Made by a program: the position numbers and the translations under genes. Source: an uncultured Fusobacteriaceae bacterium (GTDB lineage Bacteria > Fusobacteriota > Fusobacteriia > Fusobacteriales > Fusobacteriaceae). From it: a stretch of 8,113 nucleotides of DNA. The stretch lies in NCBI GenBank assembly GCA_947072715.1, contig CAMTJB010000037.1, forward strand, positions 1 through 8,113, written 5' to 3'. The notes beneath the pieces were generated by a model. The model searched no databases and had not been told where the DNA came from. It saw nothing but the letters and a program-made list of their open reading frames with translations. This document shows, in pieces, positions 5,395-8,113 of this stretch. The stretch's first letter is position 1, and every line of letters begins with the position of its first letter.

Positions 5395-8001
5395 ATGAAG
5401 GGAAATGAAATAAGAAAAAAATTTATAGAGTTTTTTAAAAATAAACAGCACAAACATTTTGAAAGTGCTTCATTAATACCAGATGATCCAACACTATTAT
5501 TAACAGTAGCAGGAATGGTTCCATTTAAACCTTACTTTTTAGGACAAAAGGAAGCCCCTTGTCCAAGAGTAACAACTTATCAAAAGTGTATTAGAACAAA
5601 TGATTTAGAAAATGTTGGAAGAACAGCAAGACACCATACATTTTTCGAAATGTTAGGAAATTTCTCTTTCGGAGATTACTTTAGAGAAGAGGCTATCATA
5701 TGGTCTTGGGAGTTTGTAACAGAAGTTTTAGGTTTAGATAAAGATAAAATGTGGGTTTCAGTATTTACAACAGATGATGAAGCTGAAAAAATTTGGATAG
5801 AAAAATGTAACTTTCCTAAAGAGAGAATAGTAAGAATGGGAGAAGATGAGAACTGGTGGGCTGCAGGTCCAACAGGTTCATGTGGACCTTGTTCAGAGAT
5901 TCACGTAGATTTAGGAGTAGCTTATGGTGGAGATGAAAACTCTAAATTAGGTGATGAAGGAACAGATAATAGATTTATCGAGATTTGGAACCTAGTTTTC
6001 ACTGAGTGGAATAGAATGGAAGATGGAAGCTTAGAACCTTTACCTAAGAAAAATATAGATACAGGGGCAGGTCTTGAAAGAGTTACTGCAATGGTTCAAG
6101 GGAAATCAAATAACTTTGAAACAGATTTATTATTCCCAATTTTAGAAAGAGTTGGAGAGTTAACTAATACAAAATATCATGAATCTCCTGAAAAAGATTT
6201 TTCATTAAAAGTTATAACTGACCACAGTAGAGCTATGACATTTATGATTAACGATGGAATTACTCCATCTTATGAAGGTAGAGGATATGTACTAAGAAGA
6301 ATTTTAAGAAGAGCAGTAAGACACGGAAGAGTACTGGGATGCAAAGAATTATTCTTACATAAAATGGTAGGCAAAGTTGTTGAAGTAATGGGAGAGGCTT
6401 ATCCTGATATTATAGCTAATGCAGAGCATATTAAAAAAATAGTAAAAATAGAGGAAGAAACTTTCTTTAAGACAATAGACCAAGGTATAAATCTTGTAAA
6501 TGAAGAGATAAAAAAATTAGAAGAAACAGGTAGCAATAAATTATCTGGAGATGTAACGTTCAAGCTTTATGATACATTTGGATTCCCATTTGAACTTGTT
6601 GAAGAGTTCTGTGAAGGAAGAAATATAATAGTATCAAAGGCTGAATTTGATGAAAAAATGGAAGAGCAAAGAGAAAAAGCTCGTTCATCTAGAAAAATAA
6701 TAATGGAAAAAGGTCAAGATTCTTTCATAGAAGAGTTTTATGATAAATATGGAGTTACAGAGTTCAAAGGATATGAAACTTTAAGAACTGAAGGGAAACT
6801 TTTAAGTGCAAGAAATACAGAGGATGGAAAATATATATTTATATTTGATGCAACATCATTCTATGCTGAGTCAGGAGGACAAGCTGCTGATAAAGGATTA
6901 ATTAGTTCAGGATCTTCTACTTATAAAGTAATAGATGTACAAAAGAAAAAAGATATATATATGCACATAGCTGAAAAAGTTAATGGGGATAAAGAGCCAC
7001 AAGTTGGAGATAAGTTCCACTTAATAGTAGATTCAGTAAGAAGATCAAGTATAGCTAAAAACCATACAGCAACACACTTATTACACAAAGCTTTAAAAGA
7101 TCTTTTAGGAAGTCACGTACAACAAGCAGGTTCTGTTGTTGATGAAGATAAACTTAGATTTGACTTTACTCATTATGAAGCTTTAACAGAAAATCAAATT
7201 GAACTTATAGAAAAAACTATAAACAAGAAAATAGCAGAAAATTTAGAAGTAAGAGTTAGAGAGATGTCTATGGATGAAGCAAAAGCAGAAGGTGCGGTAG
7301 CTCTTTTCGGAGATAAATATGGAAATAAAGTTAGAGTTGCAACTGTTGAAGGGTATTCTATGGAACTGTGTGGAGGAACACACGTAACTCAAATTGGTGA
7401 TATTTCTGTATTTAATATTGTAAGTGAAAGTGGAGTAGCTGCAGGAACAAGAAGAATAGAGGCACAAACTGGAATAAAAGCTTATGAAACTTTCTTTGAA
7501 TATGAAAAAATTGCAAAAAATTCTGCTAAAATTTTAAAGACAGATTTAGATAATTTAGAATCTAGAGTAGAAGCAACATTAGATCAATTAAGAAATAGTA
7601 ATAAAGAAATCGAAAAATTAAAAGCTAAGTTAGCATCATACGAGGCAAATTCATTATTTGATAGCATTGAAACTATTGGAGAGGTAAAAGTTCTTGTTAA
7701 AAACTTCAAGGATAAAGATGTTGATTACTTAAGAGAGATTGTAGATAAAGCAAAAGATAAATTCGAAAGCTGTGTTGTAGTTTTAGGAAGTGACTGTGAA
7801 AAAGCAATATTTGCAGTTGGAGTAAGTAAAAACTTAATATCTAAAGTAAAAGCTGGAGATTTAGTTAAAATAGCTGCTCAAATAGCTGGTGGAAACGGTG
7901 GGGGAAGACCTGACTTTGCACAAGCTGGTGGAAAAGATGGAGATAAAGTTTGTGAAGCTTTAAAAGCTGTAAAAGAAAAATTAGCAGAGTTGTTGATATG
8001 A
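5395..8001 (+). CDS. alaS: Alanyl-tRNA synthetase (AlaRS)
   Basis: Cytoplasmic class II synthetase that charges tRNA-Ala with alanine and removes mischarged serine and glycine. With the ATG at 5395 it has 868 residues, close to E. coli AlaRS (876). The catalytic core (about 1-250) shows motif 2 in RHHTFFEMLGNFSFGDYF (79-96), GSCGPCSEIH (161-170) and motif 3 GAGLERV (224-230). The tRNA-recognition part (about 250-440) includes RGYVLRRILRRAVRHG and FKLYDTFGFP with Asp393, equivalent to E. coli Asp400. The editing domain carries the zinc ligands His557 and His561 (HTATH) and Cys659 and His663 (CGGTH), plus Gln577, equivalent to E. coli Gln584. A coiled coil (about 717-750) leads into the C-terminal DHHA1/C-Ala domain, which has GGNGGGRPDFAQAGG at 832-846. 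One oddity is that Tyr293 replaces the Asn303 of E. coli (see findings). The stop codon overlaps the start of ruvX. Confidence 0.98.
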   Translation: MKGNEIRKKFIEFFKNKQHKHFESASLIPDDPTLLLTVAGMVPFKPYFLGQKEAPCPRVTTYQKCIRTNDLENVGRTARHHTFFEMLGNFSFGDYFREEAIIWSWEFVTEVLGLDKDKMWVSVFTTDDEAEKIWIEKCNFPKERIVRMGEDENWWAAGPTGSCGPCSEIHVDLGVAYGGDENSKLGDEGTDNRFIEIWNLVFTEWNRMEDGSLEPLPKKNIDTGAGLERVTAMVQGKSNNFETDLLFPILERVGELTNTKYHESPEKDFSLKVITDHSRAMTFMINDGITPSYEGRGYVLRRILRRAVRHGRVLGCKELFLHKMVGKVVEVMGEAYPDIIANAEHIKKIVKIEEETFFKTIDQGINLVNEEIKKLEETGSNKLSGDVTFKLYDTFGFPFELVEEFCEGRNIIVSKAEFDEKMEEQREKARSSRKIIMEKGQDSFIEEFYDKYGVTEFKGYETLRTEGKLLSARNTEDGKYIFIFDATSFYAESGGQAADKGLISSGSSTYKVIDVQKKKDIYMHIAEKVNGDKEPQVGDKFHLIVDSVRRSSIAKNHTATHLLHKALKDLLGSHVQQAGSVVDEDKLRFDFTHYEALTENQIELIEKTINKKIAENLEVRVREMSMDEAKAEGAVALFGDKYGNKVRVATVEGYSMELCGGTHVTQIGDISVFNIVSESGVAAGTRRIEAQTGIKAYETFFEYEKIAKNSAKILKTDLDNLESRVEATLDQLRNSNKEIEKLKAKLASYEANSLFDSIETIGEVKVLVKNFKDKDVDYLREIVDKAKDKFESCVVVLGSDCEKAIFAVGVSKNLISKVKAGDLVKIAAQIAGGNGGGRPDFAQAGGKDGDKVCEALKAVKEKLAELLI

Positions 8002-8113
8002 ATAAAAAATATTTAGCCTTAGATATAGGTGATGTAAGAATAGGTGTTGCAAAATCAGATATATTAGGAATTGTAGCTACCCCTTTAGAAGTTATTGATA
8101 GAAAAAAACAAAA
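7998..8113 (+). CDS. ruvX: Putative Holliday junction resolvase / pre-16S rRNA nuclease RuvX (YqgF), 5' part
   Basis: Only the first 38 codons are in the window. They read MNKKYLALDIGDVRIGVAKS and continue to LGIVATPLEVIDRKKQ, the typical start of the RuvX/YqgF family. That start is a first beta strand with the catalytic Asp (here Asp9 in LALDIG), then R-I-G-V-A and a Pro-Leu-Glu-x-Ile segment. The family has an RNase H-like fold; in E. coli it is needed for processing the 5' end of 16S rRNA, and a role in Holliday junction resolution has been proposed. Full members are about 135-150 residues. The ATG shares four bases (ATGA, 7998-8001) with the alaS stop and has only a weak AGAG (7986-7989) upstream, so translation is probably coupled to alaS. 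Confidence 0.9.
   Translation, partial: MNKKYLALDIGDVRIGVAKSDILGIVATPLEVIDRKKQ

Noticed and set aside
7243..7467. Minus-strand open frame of 74 codons rich in Cys, Ser and Tyr
   Set aside because: It is antisense to the conserved editing domain of alaS, which fully explains the sequence.

Overview
This is an AT-rich, gene-dense window from a diderm anaerobe, most likely a member of the Fusobacteria. That assignment is an inference from three things: the low-GC codon use, the presence of LPS-export genes (so an outer membrane), and the gene order mutS – LptC/OstA-like – lptB – alaS – ruvX. I could not confirm it with a database search. All genes lie on the + strand and there is almost no non-coding DNA.

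Layout: (1) Bases 1-1899 are the 3' three quarters of mutS (DNA mismatch repair ATPase); the N-terminal mismatch-reading part lies upstream of the window. (2) Bases 1907-4540 encode an 877-residue, inner-membrane-anchored, cysteine-free, repeat-rich protein of the LptC/LptA (OstA) type. (3) Bases 4559-5284 are lptB, the ATPase of the LPS exporter. (4) A 110-base gap (5285-5394) holds a good sigma70-type promoter and the alaS ribosome binding site, with no convincing terminator. (5) Bases 5395-8001 are alaS (alanyl-tRNA synthetase). (6) Bases 7998-8113 are the first 38 codons of ruvX/yqgF, overlapping alaS by four bases; the gene runs off the window.

The genes form two tight transcription groups. 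The first is mutS-lptC/A-lptB, with gaps of 7 and 18 bases; it joins a repair gene to the ATPase and periplasmic part of the lipopolysaccharide transport machine. The second is alaS-ruvX, which joins translation to a Holliday-junction-resolvase-like/pre-16S rRNA nuclease and probably starts from the promoter in the gap. Read-through from the first group is possible.

The most interesting item is the long LptC/OstA-like protein. It looks like an LptC-type membrane anchor fused to about four to five LptA lengths of beta-repeat, so one polypeptide could form much or all of the periplasmic LPS bridge that Escherichia coli builds from LptC plus several LptA subunits. A second item is in alaS: the asparagine that in E. 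coli AlaRS (Asn303) reads the G3:U70 identity pair of tRNA-Ala is a tyrosine here, while the partner aspartate is kept. The rest is ordinary housekeeping sequence, with no mobile elements, CRISPR arrays or RNA genes.
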